From positions 62,001 to 126,000 of the forward strand of contig NZ_MRZO01000005.1 of the NCBI RefSeq assembly GCF_002732165.1: a stretch of DNA of 64,000 nucleotides. Reading direction: 5' to 3'. Both the position numbers and the translations under genes were made by a program. This document shows, in pieces, positions 56,803-64,000 of this stretch. Origin of the DNA: Staphylococcus xylosus (lineage in GTDB: Bacteria > Bacillota > Bacilli > Staphylococcales > Staphylococcaceae). The first letter of the stretch is position 1, and the number at the start of each line of letters is the position of its first letter. The notes beneath the pieces are model-generated. The model saw only the letters and a program-made list of their open reading frames with translations, had not been told where the DNA came from and did not search any database.

Positions 56803-57759
56803 TTAATTAACTACGAATTTAGGTTCATTATTAGTCAATTTACTAACTGTATCATTTGCAACAATCTTAGACATCATATCTCGAGATTCATATGTTGCGT
56901 TACCAATGTGTGGTGTGAGTACAACATTGTCCAATTTTTTAAGTTCATCATTAATCTCTGGTTCGAATTCAAAAACGTCTAACGCTGCGCCTTCAATTTC
57001 TTTATCTTTTAAAGCTTGCACTAAAGCTTGTTCATGGACGATAGGGCCTCTTGATGCATTGATAAGGTAACTTGTTGGTTTCATTATTTTGAATTGCTCA
57101 GTATCAATCTGATGATGCATATTTGGATTATATGCAGCATTTATTGTTATGAAGTCTGAATTTTTTAATAATGTTTCTAAATCTACATATTTGGCACCAA
57201 TTTCACGTTCTCTATCAACTTTTTGATTAGGACCTGTATAGAGCACATTCATATCAAATGCCTTCGCACGTCTTGCTACTGCACTACCAATTTCTCCAAG
57301 CCCAATTATGCCAATAGTCTTACAAGAAACTTCTCTACCACGGAAAAATAATGGCGCCCATCCATCAAAACCCGTTGTACGGCATAATTTATCTCCTTCT
57401 ACAATGCGTCTTGCAGCTGAGAGTACAAGGCCAAATGTTAATTCAGCTGTTGAGTTAGTGGATGCTTTAGGTGTATTGGTAACATCTATATTAAGTTGAC
57501 GTGCATAATCGCCATCTATATTATTAAAACCTGCACCGTAATTTGCAATTATTTTTAAATTACTTGCTGCATCAATCACATCTTTATCTACATTTGTTGA
57601 AAGTAGACTAATTAATGCATCGGCATCTTTTACACCTTCTTTAAGTGTTTCTTTATCAATAATGCCTTTGCCCTCATACATTGCAACTTCAAAGCCTTGA
57701 TCTTTTAATAAGTTGAGTCCTACCTCTGGAATTGGACCTGCTATATAAACTTTTACCAT
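56803..57759 (-). CDS. D-2-hydroxyacid dehydrogenase (glycerate/hydroxypyruvate reductase-like)
   Basis: A 318-residue NAD(P)-dependent dehydrogenase. The catalytic residues are present: NYGAGFNNID (near residues 73-82), Arg in NASRGPIV near 233-240, Glu in DVFEFEP near 260-266, and His in LTPHIGNATYESR near 280-292. The cofactor motif is IGIIGLGEIGSAVARRA near 148-164. It resembles glyoxylate/hydroxypyruvate reductases and other staphylococcal 2-hydroxyacid dehydrogenases; the substrate is not determined. AAGGAAGTGA precedes the ATG. It has its own terminator. Confidence 0.88.
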   Translation of the reverse strand: MVKVYIAGPIPEVGLNLLKDQGFEVAMYEGKGIIDKETLKEGVKDADALISLLSTNVDKDVIDAASNLKIIANYGAGFNNIDGDYARQLNIDVTNTPKASTNSTAELTFGLVLSAARRIVEGDKLCRTTGFDGWAPLFFRGREVSCKTIGIIGLGEIGSAVARRAKAFDMNVLYTGPNQKVDREREIGAKYVDLETLLKNSDFITINAAYNPNMHHQIDTEQFKIMKPTSYLINASRGPIVHEQALVQALKDKEIEGAALDVFEFEPEINDELKKLDNVVLTPHIGNATYESRDMMSKIVANDTVSKLTNNEPKFVVN

Positions 57760-57900
57760 GTATAATCACTTCCTTTATATCAAAGTATAGTAAATTTCAT
57801 TGAGTCAAACAAATAAAAGTAATGATTATATAGAAAAATATGAAAACGTTTTATAGTAGCTCTATATAGTATGAAGATATGAGGGCATCGTTTTTAAAAT

Positions 57901-58215
57901 TTAGTTTATTATTTTTAATCCAACAATGGATAAGATAATAAGAGCAATAAAGAAAATGCGCTTTACACTTTTAGATTCATTATAGATGAGCATACCAACT
58001 AGAGTGCCGCCTCCAGTACCAATACCACTCCAAATGGCGTAAGCAGTTCCCATTGGTATATCGTTCATTGCTACTTTAAGTGTGCTAAAACTACAGATAA
58101 ATGCGACAGCTAAGAGTACGACTAGCCATTTCTTTTTAGTTCGTGCAATTTCATTTAAAATAACAACACCGATGACTTCTAATAGTCCTGCAATAAATAA
58201 TATAAACCAAGCCAT
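57901..58215 (-). CDS. ykkD: SMR efflux protein, YkkD-like subunit
   Basis: A 104-residue small multidrug-resistance protein with four helices. The membrane-embedded Glu13 lies in AGLLEVIGVV, and helix 3 reads MGTAYAIWSGIGTGGGTLVG near residues 54-73. The pattern matches Bacillus YkkD, one half of a heterodimeric SMR exporter of guanidinium ions. The start overlaps the stop of the partner gene (TGATG), so the two are made together. Confidence 0.85.
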   Translation of the reverse strand: MAWFILFIAGLLEVIGVVILNEIARTKKKWLVVLLAVAFICSFSTLKVAMNDIPMGTAYAIWSGIGTGGGTLVGMLIYNESKSVKRIFFIALIILSIVGLKIIN

Positions 58216-58535
58216 CAGCTTTCAGCCTCCTCTGTTGATAATTTTAATCCAATAATACCAATAACTAATAAGATGATTAAGCCAACTTTTAAAAAGTTAA
58301 ATGGGTCACCCAAAAAAATCATATCTACTGCTACAGTTCCAACTGCACCAATACCAACAAAAACAGCATAGACTGTTCCAACTGGAAGGTGTTTACAAGC
58401 GGAAATAACTAGGAAGAAACTAATTATTATCACGATAATTGTACAAGTCCAACTGAATAAAGAATCAGCAGCATTTAGTCCTGTTACCCACAATATTTCA
58501 ATTAGTCCGGCTAAGATAACTTTAAACCACTGCAT
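58215..58535 (-). CDS. ykkC: SMR efflux protein, YkkC-like subunit
   Basis: A 106-residue small multidrug-resistance protein with four helices. Glu13 lies in AGLIEILWVTGL, and helix 3 has LPVGTVYAVFVGIGAVGTVAVD near residues 50-71. It closely follows Bacillus YkkC, including a polar C-terminal tail (STEEAES). AAGGAGG precedes the ATG. The paired YkkCD form exports guanidinium, but no guanidine riboswitch is visible before this gene. Confidence 0.85.
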   Translation of the reverse strand: MQWFKVILAGLIEILWVTGLNAADSLFSWTCTIIVIIISFFLVISACKHLPVGTVYAVFVGIGAVGTVAVDMIFLGDPFNFLKVGLIILLVIGIIGLKLSTEEAES

Positions 58536-58780
58536 AAATTGTGCCTCCTTTTTTCACTAAACCATTCTATTTTCTCAAATAATATATAAGAATTCAATGT
58601 TATCAATTGTATAAAAGTTATAGTGAGTTGCGATTAATTTTAAATTATGAAACGAAACTTAACAGAAAAAGCGTGAGTAGGAAAAATTAAATGTAGATAT
58701 TAAGGATGATGAGGTTAGAAAAGTTTAATAAGCGTTTAATTGAAGTTAATATGTAGAACACTGGTAATTTACATAAAAAG

Positions 58781-58895
58781 GAACACCTGAGCTAAGGCTC
58801 ATGTGTAAGAGTCACTAGCTCAATAAAGGAACACCTGAGCTTAAGGCTTATGTGTAAAAACTACTAATTTTCATAAATGAAAAAAGTAGTTCTTT
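58781..58895 (-). repeat. Double-hairpin repeat, reversed: one full and one truncated unit
   Basis: On the minus strand, AACTACT/AGTAGTT forms the first hairpin and ATAAGC/GCTCAGGTG the second. A shortened unit follows 48 bases on, with ACACATGAGCC and GCTCAGGTG. Sequence and order match the units at 24469 and 40534, but the arms differ in a compensated way (ACT/AGT). Confidence 0.8.
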
Positions 58896-58932
58896 AAAAA
58901 AAAGTCCGAGACATATGTTTATGTCCCGGACT
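58896..58932 (-). terminator. Terminator of the CHAP gene
   Basis: AGTCCG-GACAT and ATGTC-CGGACT (58903-58932) form the stem, with eight T following on the minus strand. Confidence 0.85.
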
Positions 58933-59012
58933 CAATAGGGTAATTTCTATAAATAAGTTGAATTAAAATTACTTATAGTAAATACCAATACTTATTAATT
59001 TGTAACTATAGA

Positions 59013-59474
59013 TTAGTTTACGTGGATATAGTTATAAGAGCTTGCTTCACCAGCTGAAATTGTACGTTCACTTACTGAATAAGGTCCGCCATTATAGTTC
59101 ATCTCTGATACTGTAACAGAACCGTCACTACCAACACTTTCAACGTAAGCTACGTGACCCATTGGACCTGAACCTGATTGTAAGATTGAACCAGCTTCTG
59201 GATTGTTATCTACTGCATATCCTGCAGCAGAAGCAGCAGAAGCCCAGTTATTAGCATTTCCCCAAGTTGAACCAATGCCTCCACCTACTTTGTCAAATAC
59301 ATACCAAGTACATTGTCCTGCTGTATATAAGTTAGCGCTTGAATGATTTGATTGTGTAGTTTCATTTGTTTGTTGTGTTTGTTCAGCTGCATCAGCTTCG
59401 CTTCCGTGATCTAATCCTACGATTGCTGCGCCAATACCTGCTGTTAATGTTGTTGCTGTAACTAATTTTTTCAT
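59013..59474 (-). CDS. Secreted CHAP-domain amidase (SsaA-like)
   Basis: A 153-residue secreted CHAP protein. A signal peptide covers about residues 1-29 (basic start, hydrophobic core, cut after ADA). A short Q/T/N/S-rich linker leads to the CHAP domain with catalytic Cys in [11 protein letters not shown] near 52-62, [11 protein letters not shown], catalytic His in [11 protein letters not shown] near 104-114, and SEMNYNGG. It is an SsaA-like peptidoglycan hydrolase without LysM repeats. GGGAGGA precedes the ATG. A close relative lies at the window end. Confidence 0.9.
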   Translation of the reverse strand: MKKLVTATTLTAGIGAAIVGLDHGSEADAAEQTQQTNETTQSNHSSANLYTAGQCTWYVFDKVGGGIGSTWGNANNWASAASAAGYAVDNNPEAGSILQSGSGPMGHVAYVESVGSDGSVTVSEMNYNGGPYSVSERTISAGEASSYNYIHVN

Positions 59475-59803
59475 AATTAATAAATCCTCCCAGAGATTTT
59501 TAAAAGTTTATATTTTAGCTTGAATGCTTATCTTTAAATTTATATTTTATTTTTCGCTTTGCTTTCAACGACAAGTAATACTCTAACAGATGAATCAAGC
59601 TTTGTGTGGAATGTTACGCTTTTGTAAAACAATTAAAAAAACCTCACACATCGTTGTAATAAACGAGATGTAAGGTTACAAAATCGTATCAAGCCGTAAT
59701 ATTTCACAAACGGTGATATTATAATGTTTTTGTTGTAAATTTAAAATAGACTCCGACTTTACTGTTACATTCATTGTAAAAAGTCACAAAATTGTGATTC
59801 AAA
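59475..59803. other. 329-base gap upstream of the CHAP gene
   Basis: Contains the terminator-like hairpin of the DUF4870 gene and, just past that gene's stop, a 14-base palindrome TCACAAAATTGTGA (59784-59797) of unknown role. I searched by eye for WalR-type paired TGTAA boxes with 11-base spacing and found none. Confidence 0.5.
59634..59677 (-). terminator. Probable terminator of the DUF4870 gene
   Basis: On the minus strand AACCTTACAT-CGTT pairs with AACGATGTG-AGGT with a few mismatches, followed by a T run at 59635-59641. Confidence 0.6.
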
Positions 59804-60175
59804 TTATTTGAAGAATCTAATGGATAAAGGTGGTAAATAATCTTCACCATTATATGCTTTTACAGCTGCTACAATTGTGAAAATGAAATTTAAAAGTAAA
59901 AGGATAGGAAGAATGATAATTCCTATAATAATAAATATAGCGATTGAAGCCACTGTTATCCAAATTAAGTAAGAGAGTAAAAAGTTCAAGTAATTCTTGC
60001 CGGCTCTATCTACAAACGGTGATTCATCCCGTTTAATTAGCCAAATAATTAATGGTGCAATTAAAGATGTAAAGAAACTTAATACATAGATAAGTGTTGC
60101 CATTAATCTAGCATCCGCATCTGGATATTGATTACCATATGTGTTTGAAACCTGTTCATCAAACTGTGTTGTCAT
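59804..60175 (-). CDS. DUF4870 (Tic20-like) membrane protein
   Basis: A 123-residue membrane protein with three helices. It has the DUF4870 features: an N-terminal polar segment, LMATLIYVLSFFTSLIAPLIIWLIKRDESPFVDRAGKNYLNFLLSYLIW near residues 25-73, and a C-terminal AVKAYNGEDYLPPL. These Tic20-like proteins are common in Firmicutes; function is unknown. AAGGAGG precedes the ATG by about 10 bases. It is a single gene, divergent from the opine-dehydrogenase-like gene. Confidence 0.82.
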   Translation of the reverse strand: MTTQFDEQVSNTYGNQYPDADARLMATLIYVLSFFTSLIAPLIIWLIKRDESPFVDRAGKNYLNFLLSYLIWITVASIAIFIIIGIIILPILLLLNFIFTIVAAVKAYNGEDYLPPLSIRFFK

Positions 60176-60445
60176 AAAAAATAAACCTCCTTTACTTTAA
60201 GTTAATTATATCAATTTTAAGTGGTCTTTAGTATGTAATTAAAATAATTCTAAAACTTTTAAAATATACCTATTTTGATATGGCTTTAGTTGTTAAAATA
60301 TAGCAATGTCACTATAGGTACTTACTTATGTTATAGCCATAAAATTAAGTTGTAAACCAGTGTTTATACAATTTCTTATTAGGTTATAGTTCAAAGTAAT
60401 GATTTAATATTGTACAGAATAATAAATTTGGAAAGAAGGTTGATT

Positions 60446-61516
60446 ATGAAAATTGCTATCGTAGGCTCAGGAAATGGAGCGGTAACAGCAGCGTTAGATA
60501 TGATTAATAAAGGACACGAAGTGAAGTTATATTGCCGAAACCAATCTATTAATAAATTTGATAAAGCATTAGAACAAGGTGGATTCACTTTTAACAATGA
60601 AGGTGAAGAAAGCTTTGTAGCTTTTACAGACATTAGTGACGATATGGAATATGTAATTAATGATGCAGAAGTCATTCAAGTAATCATACCATCATCATTT
60701 ATTGAACATTATGCACATACTATGGCTCCTTTTGTGAAAAAAGATCAATTGATTTTCTTCAATATTGCAGCAGCTATGGGTTCAATACGCTTTATGAATG
60801 TTTTAGAAGATATGCACATAGATGTTATGCCTCATTTTGCGGAAGTCAATACATTAACATACGGTACTCGAGTGAATTTTGAAGAAGCTCGTGTAGATTT
60901 ATCGTTAAATGTAAGAAAAGTACATTTTTCGACTTATGATAAGGATTATTTAAGTGATTGTTTCGATAAAATTGAAAAACTATATCCATATATTGTAAAA
61001 GAAGAAAGCTTATGGAAAACTAATTTAGAAAATGGTAACCCTGAAGTTCATCCAGGCCCAACATTATTAAATGTAGGTCGTATCGATTATTCAGATGAAT
61101 TTGCTTTATATGAAGAGGGTATTACTAAACACACTGTTAGGTTGTTACATGCGGTTGAATTAGAACGTCTAACATTAGGTCGTAAATTAGGATTTGAGTT
61201 ATCTTCGGCTAAGGAAGCACGTATTGAACGTGGTTATTTGGAAAGGCAGGATGAAGATGAACCACTAAATAGATTGTTTAACACAAGTCCAGTATTTTCA
61301 CAAATTAAGGGACCGAATCATGTTAAAAATCGTTATTTAACAGAAGATATTGCTTATGGCCTCGTATTGTGGTCTAGTCTTGGACGTGAGATTGACGTTC
61401 CAACACCTAATATTGATGCAATCATAGTTATTGCTTCAACTATTTTAGAGCGTGATTTCTTTGAAGAAGGACTGACGATAGACGATTTAGGGAAAGATAA
61501 GTTAGGTCTAGATTAA
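60446..61516 (+). CDS. NAD(P)-dependent opine (octopine/nopaline)-type dehydrogenase
   Basis: A 356-residue dehydrogenase. The N-terminal Rossmann motif is IAIVGSGNGAVTAALDM at residues 3-19, and the middle has HFAEVNTLTYGTR near 131-143. The C-terminal octopine-dehydrogenase domain includes HPGPTLLNVGRIDYS near 197-211 and LERLTLGRKLGF near 239-250. Such enzymes join or split an amino acid and a 2-oxo acid. It is not the staphylopine enzyme context. ATG 60446 follows AGAAGG at 6 bases. An NhaC-type transporter gene starts 28 bases later, so both probably form an operon. Confidence 0.8.
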   Translation: MKIAIVGSGNGAVTAALDMINKGHEVKLYCRNQSINKFDKALEQGGFTFNNEGEESFVAFTDISDDMEYVINDAEVIQVIIPSSFIEHYAHTMAPFVKKDQLIFFNIAAAMGSIRFMNVLEDMHIDVMPHFAEVNTLTYGTRVNFEEARVDLSLNVRKVHFSTYDKDYLSDCFDKIEKLYPYIVKEESLWKTNLENGNPEVHPGPTLLNVGRIDYSDEFALYEEGITKHTVRLLHAVELERLTLGRKLGFELSSAKEARIERGYLERQDEDEPLNRLFNTSPVFSQIKGPNHVKNRYLTEDIAYGLVLWSSLGREIDVPTPNIDAIIVIASTILERDFFEEGLTIDDLGKDKLGLD

Positions 61517-61544
61517 TTAAAATAATTGACTAGGGGGATTGCGT

Positions 61545-62942
61545 ATGAAAAGACAACCAACATTTTTAGAATCAATCACAACCATATTAGTAATGATTGT
61601 AATCGTAATTACAGGTTTTGTTGTTTTTGAAATTCCCATACAAGCATTGTTAATTCTATCTTCTGCATATGCAGCTTTGATAGCAAGACGTGTAGGCTTA
61701 AAATGGCAAGATTTAGAGGAAGGTATAACGTATCGCTTAGCAACAGCGATGCCAGCAATTTTCATTATTTTATCAGTAGGTATTATCGTTGGAACATGGA
61801 TGTTTTCAGGAACAGTTCCAGCATTAATTTACTATGGATTAGAATTTTTAAATCCTAACTTGTTTTTAGTATCAGCGTTTATTATTTGTGCTATTACATC
61901 TGTAGCAACTGGTACAGCATGGGGGTCAGCATCTACGGCAGGTATTGCATTAATGGCTATTGCTACACAATTACATATTCCAGCAGGTATGGCCGCAGGT
62001 GCAATTATTGCTGGAGCGGTATTTGGAGATAAAATGTCGCCGTTGTCTGATACAACAAATTTAGCAGCGTTAGTTACAAAAGTGAATATATTTTCACATA
62101 TTCGAGCAATGATATGGACGACGGTTCCCGCTTCAATTATAGGACTTATAGTTTGGTATATTGCTGGAAGACAATTTGGTGGTAAAACGAATACATCAAA
62201 TGTTAATACATTACTTAATGAACTATCTCAAATTTATAACATTAATATTTTTGTTTGGTTGCCATTAATCATCATTATCATATGTTTATTGATGAAAATA
62301 TCTACTGTACCAGCAATGCTTATTTCGAGTTTAAGTGCCATTATTGTTGGCGTGTTTAACAATGGGTTTAATATGGTTGATGGATTTAAAGCAACCTTTG
62401 ACGGCTTCAATAAAGATATGGTGTCATCAAGTAATGGACAATTAACCGATAGAGCGATTGGTTTAATTGAACAGGGCGGTATGATGAGCATGACTGAAAT
62501 TGTCGTTACTATTTTTTGTGGTTATGCTTTTGCTGGTATTGTTGAAAAGGCTGGTTGTTTAGATGTAATACTTAATAAAATTTCTAAAAACATCAATTCC
62601 GTTGGTCAATTAATATTAGCTACAGTGCTTGGCGGTATTATGATGGTGCTTGCAGCGGGTGTAGCTTCCGTCGTAATTATTATGGTAGGTGTATTATTGA
62701 TGGAAATGTATAATAAAATGGGACTAGATCGCTCAAATTTATCTAGAACACTTGAAGATTCTGGGACTATGATTATTCCATTAATTCCATGGGGTACTTC
62801 AGGCATTTATTATACACAACAGTTAGGCGTGACTGTAGATCAATTCTTCGTATGGACCGTTCCATGTTATTTATGTATAGTATTTGCAATATTTTATGGT
62901 TTTAGCGGTATTGGTATTAAAAAAGTAAAAACGACAGAATGA
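61545..62942 (+). CDS. NhaC-family Na+/H+ antiporter-like transporter (465 aa)
   Basis: A 465-residue transporter close to the true NhaC family. It has about twelve helices, with TAMPAIFIILSVGIIVGTWMFSGTVPALIYYGL near residues 64-96, ATGTAWGSASTAGIALMAI near 120-138, AGAVFGDKMSPLSDTTNLA near 156-174 carrying transport-path Asp and Thr residues, and PLIPWGTSGIYY near 408-419. AGGGGG lies 7 bases before ATG 61545. Coupling with the opine dehydrogenase suggests that it may carry a substrate or product of that enzyme rather than, or with, Na+. Confidence 0.85.
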   Translation: MKRQPTFLESITTILVMIVIVITGFVVFEIPIQALLILSSAYAALIARRVGLKWQDLEEGITYRLATAMPAIFIILSVGIIVGTWMFSGTVPALIYYGLEFLNPNLFLVSAFIICAITSVATGTAWGSASTAGIALMAIATQLHIPAGMAAGAIIAGAVFGDKMSPLSDTTNLAALVTKVNIFSHIRAMIWTTVPASIIGLIVWYIAGRQFGGKTNTSNVNTLLNELSQIYNINIFVWLPLIIIIICLLMKISTVPAMLISSLSAIIVGVFNNGFNMVDGFKATFDGFNKDMVSSSNGQLTDRAIGLIEQGGMMSMTEIVVTIFCGYAFAGIVEKAGCLDVILNKISKNINSVGQLILATVLGGIMMVLAAGVASVVIIMVGVLLMEMYNKMGLDRSNLSRTLEDSGTMIIPLIPWGTSGIYYTQQLGVTVDQFFVWTVPCYLCIVFAIFYGFSGIGIKKVKTTE

Positions 62943-63653
62943 ACATTTTTATAAAATAATCTAAAATAAAATGGTTAGAATTTTTAATATTTGAATAGTA
63001 AACTTTTTCTGCGCTTTTGATCCTAGCCATCTTTACAGAGGTAGAAAGGTGGAATCTTTTTAAATAAATTTTATTTCTGTCTTGCGATCTTATACTCACT
63101 CTTACTTCACTCTGAAGAATTAATCATTAATTAGATTACAACTTCGCTATATTAATAGGATAGAAATTTTAACTATTATTTTTATAGAAATTTCAGATTA
63201 GAAGTTTAAAAAAATATAAATGGGATATATATAACTATGAATGAGGTGGCTCTTTGTACTACATAGTAATAATTGTAGCGATATTACTATTAGACATTGA
63301 AACTCATCAATATGTCAGTATAGATAAAAATTGTTAAATATACTTCCGTTATCTATTTTACAATCGATTTTGTTTTGTATATTGTAGCGATATTACATGA
63401 CAAAGTCGATTGATTAATGTAGAGAATAATTTTAGATGTTGTGAACAATTACAACATGACATTTAAACCCATGACCTAAGTAATAACTTTATATGATGAT
63501 AGTGTAGTTTAAACTATTCCTTTACTTAATAGATAGTTTGAAATAGGAAGTTATAAATATAGATACAGTAATACATTGATTAGGATAATTTCTAAGTAGA
63601 TATTGTTATTATAAATCAATACATGTAGTTACTATCTTAGTTGTAGATATAAT
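62943..63653. other. 711-base gap without a confirmed gene
   Basis: The longest empty stretch in the window lies between two genes that converge on it. It is AT-rich. It holds a duplicated 16-base sequence (ATTGTAGCGATATTAC at 63272 and 63381), an imperfect inverted repeat around the second copy (63361-63372 and 63401-63412), and a possible 27-codon frame at 63254. The right edge is the ssaA terminator. A small RNA or a toxin-type peptide locus is possible. Confidence 0.55.
63254..63337 (+). CDS. Possible 27-aa hydrophobic peptide
   Basis: A TTG codon 5 bases after AGGTGG opens 27 codons ending in TAA. The peptide has a hydrophobic helix YYIVIIVAILLL followed by a polar end, ETHQYVSIDKNC, as in small membrane-active peptides. 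A shorter related frame, YIVAILHD, lies at 63375. No known family. Confidence is low because short frames are common by chance. Confidence 0.2.
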   Translation: MYYIVIIVAILLLDIETHQYVSIDKNC

Positions 63654-63692
63654 AAAAAAGACCAAATGCTATTTTAGCATTTGGTCTTTTTT
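63654..63692. terminator. Terminator of the partial ssaA-like gene
   Basis: AAAAAAGACCAAATGCTA (63654-63671) pairs perfectly with TAGCATTTGGTCTTTTTT (63675-63692), with a 3-base loop. Confidence 0.9.
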
Positions 63693-63702
63693 TAATCACT
63701 AA

Positions 63703-64000
63703 TTAGTGAATGTAATTGTAACTTGAAGCTTCGCTTGCAGAGATAGTACGTGAAGTTACGACACCAGCACCTTGACCGTAGTTCATTTCAGAAACGTTAA
63801 TTGAACCGTCGCTGTTAACATTTTCAACGTATGCAACATGTCCCATAGCACCAGTTGAAGATTGTAAGATTGAACCTTGTGAAGGGTTATTGTTTACTGT
63901 GTAACCTGAAGCTGCTGCTGCGCTAGCCCAGTTGTTAGCATTACCCCAAGTAGAACCAATTTTACCGCCAACTTTGTCGTATACATAGTATGTACATTGT
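63703..64000 (-). CDS. CHAP-domain protein SsaA-like (5' end beyond window)
   Basis: The last 98 codons of a CHAP gene running leftward; the start lies past the window. The visible part has the catalytic Cys (QCTYYVYDK), [11 protein letters not shown], the catalytic His ([11 protein letters not shown]) and [10 protein letters not shown], ending SSYNYIH. It is very similar to the protein at 59013, so the two are probably duplicates flanking the opine dehydrogenase/NhaC pair. The signal peptide and any LysM repeats cannot be judged. It ends in a perfect terminator. Confidence 0.9.
   Translation of the reverse strand, partial: QCTYYVYDKVGGKIGSTWGNANNWASAAAASGYTVNNNPSQGSILQSSTGAMGHVAYVENVNSDGSINVSEMNYGQGAGVVTSRTISASEASSYNYIH

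Larger units (their letters stand above)
58536..59012. other. 477-base gap with repeat and terminator
   Basis: From left: the ykkC promoter region with no recognisable riboswitch, a short AT-rich stretch, two reversed copies of the double-hairpin repeat (58781-58895), and the terminator of the CHAP gene. A 14-codon open segment near 58690 lacks a start codon or ribosome site. Confidence 0.6.

Noticed and set aside
58536..58740. Guanidine-I riboswitch before ykkC
   Set aside because: No conserved core or terminator-type structure was visible by eye; only short AT-rich symmetry.
59784..59797. Rex or CRP-type operator
   Set aside because: TCACAAAATTGTGA is palindromic, but its half sites are in the opposite order to TTGTGA-TCACAA and it lies behind a gene, not before one.
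59475..59803. WalR sites upstream of the CHAP gene
   Set aside because: TGTAA-like words occur, but no pair has the 11-base spacing of the known motif.
62917..63099. 60-codon leftward frame overlapping the NhaC gene end
   Set aside because: No ribosome site, overlaps a solid gene, and composition is that of AT-rich non-coding DNA.

Overview
The window is a low-GC Firmicute chromosome segment, almost certainly from the genus Staphylococcus and probably a coagulase-negative species; a saprophyticus-group species is a guess. The evidence is gene content and order known from staphylococci: fni, spdC/lyrA beside rpiA and hutG, the mupG-murQ-murP-murR operon, the suhB-like/lcpC/formate dehydrogenase block with an RsaI (RsaOG)-like small RNA, and ssaA-type CHAP genes. 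No rRNA, tRNA, CRISPR array, insertion sequence, phage or plasmid module was found. It reads as ordinary core chromosome with metabolic accessory genes.

Layout. 0.3-9 kb: an alpha/beta hydrolase lacking its nucleophile serine, a thioesterase-like pair, corA, fni, gltS, a decayed gene remnant, an NhaC antiporter, a 3-methyladenine glycosylase and a DUF805 protein. 9-18 kb: solitary araB, a NatAB-type ABC exporter, galM, a MOSC protein, rpiA and spdC/lyrA. 18-24.4 kb: histidine utilisation (hutG, a LysR regulator, a YjiH-type membrane protein, hutU, hutI; hutH is not here). 24.4-31.4 kb: a tandem repeat array, a SulP-like permease coupled to an M20 amidohydrolase, an SDR enzyme, a flavin reductase, a SAM riboswitch controlling an NhaC-superfamily transporter (probable methionine transporter), and an SRPBCC protein. 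31.4-42.3 kb: a candidate small RNA, an RpiR regulator with an alpha-glucoside PTS, an unknown two-domain protein, a bile-acid:sodium-symporter-family protein, a HAD phosphatase, small membrane proteins, a formate/nitrite channel with a Rex-like operator, an amino-acid permease and a secreted alkaline phosphatase. 42.5-48 kb: MurNAc recycling operon and a DeoR/HTH regulator. 48-56.7 kb: RsaI-like RNA, inositol monophosphatase family protein, lcpC, formate dehydrogenase with its DUF1641 partner, a glucosaminidase and an FAD monooxygenase. 56.8-64 kb: a D-2-hydroxyacid dehydrogenase, a YkkCD-type SMR pair, two CHAP genes (the second cut by the window end) flanking a DUF4870 gene and an opine-dehydrogenase/NhaC pair.

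Common themes are catabolite control (cre-like sites before gltS, araB, hutG, the PTS gene, the amino-acid permease and the RsaI-like RNA), cell-wall turnover and recycling (SpdC, Mur operon, LcpC, glucosaminidase, CHAP proteins), and anaerobic/formate metabolism (FNT channel, formate dehydrogenase). The least explained elements are a dispersed double-hairpin repeat family with compensatory base changes (three loci), a candidate small RNA near 31.5 kb, a 40-bp near-operator palindrome around a Rex-like site, a tandem ferredoxin-like protein, and the opine-dehydrogenase/NhaC pair.
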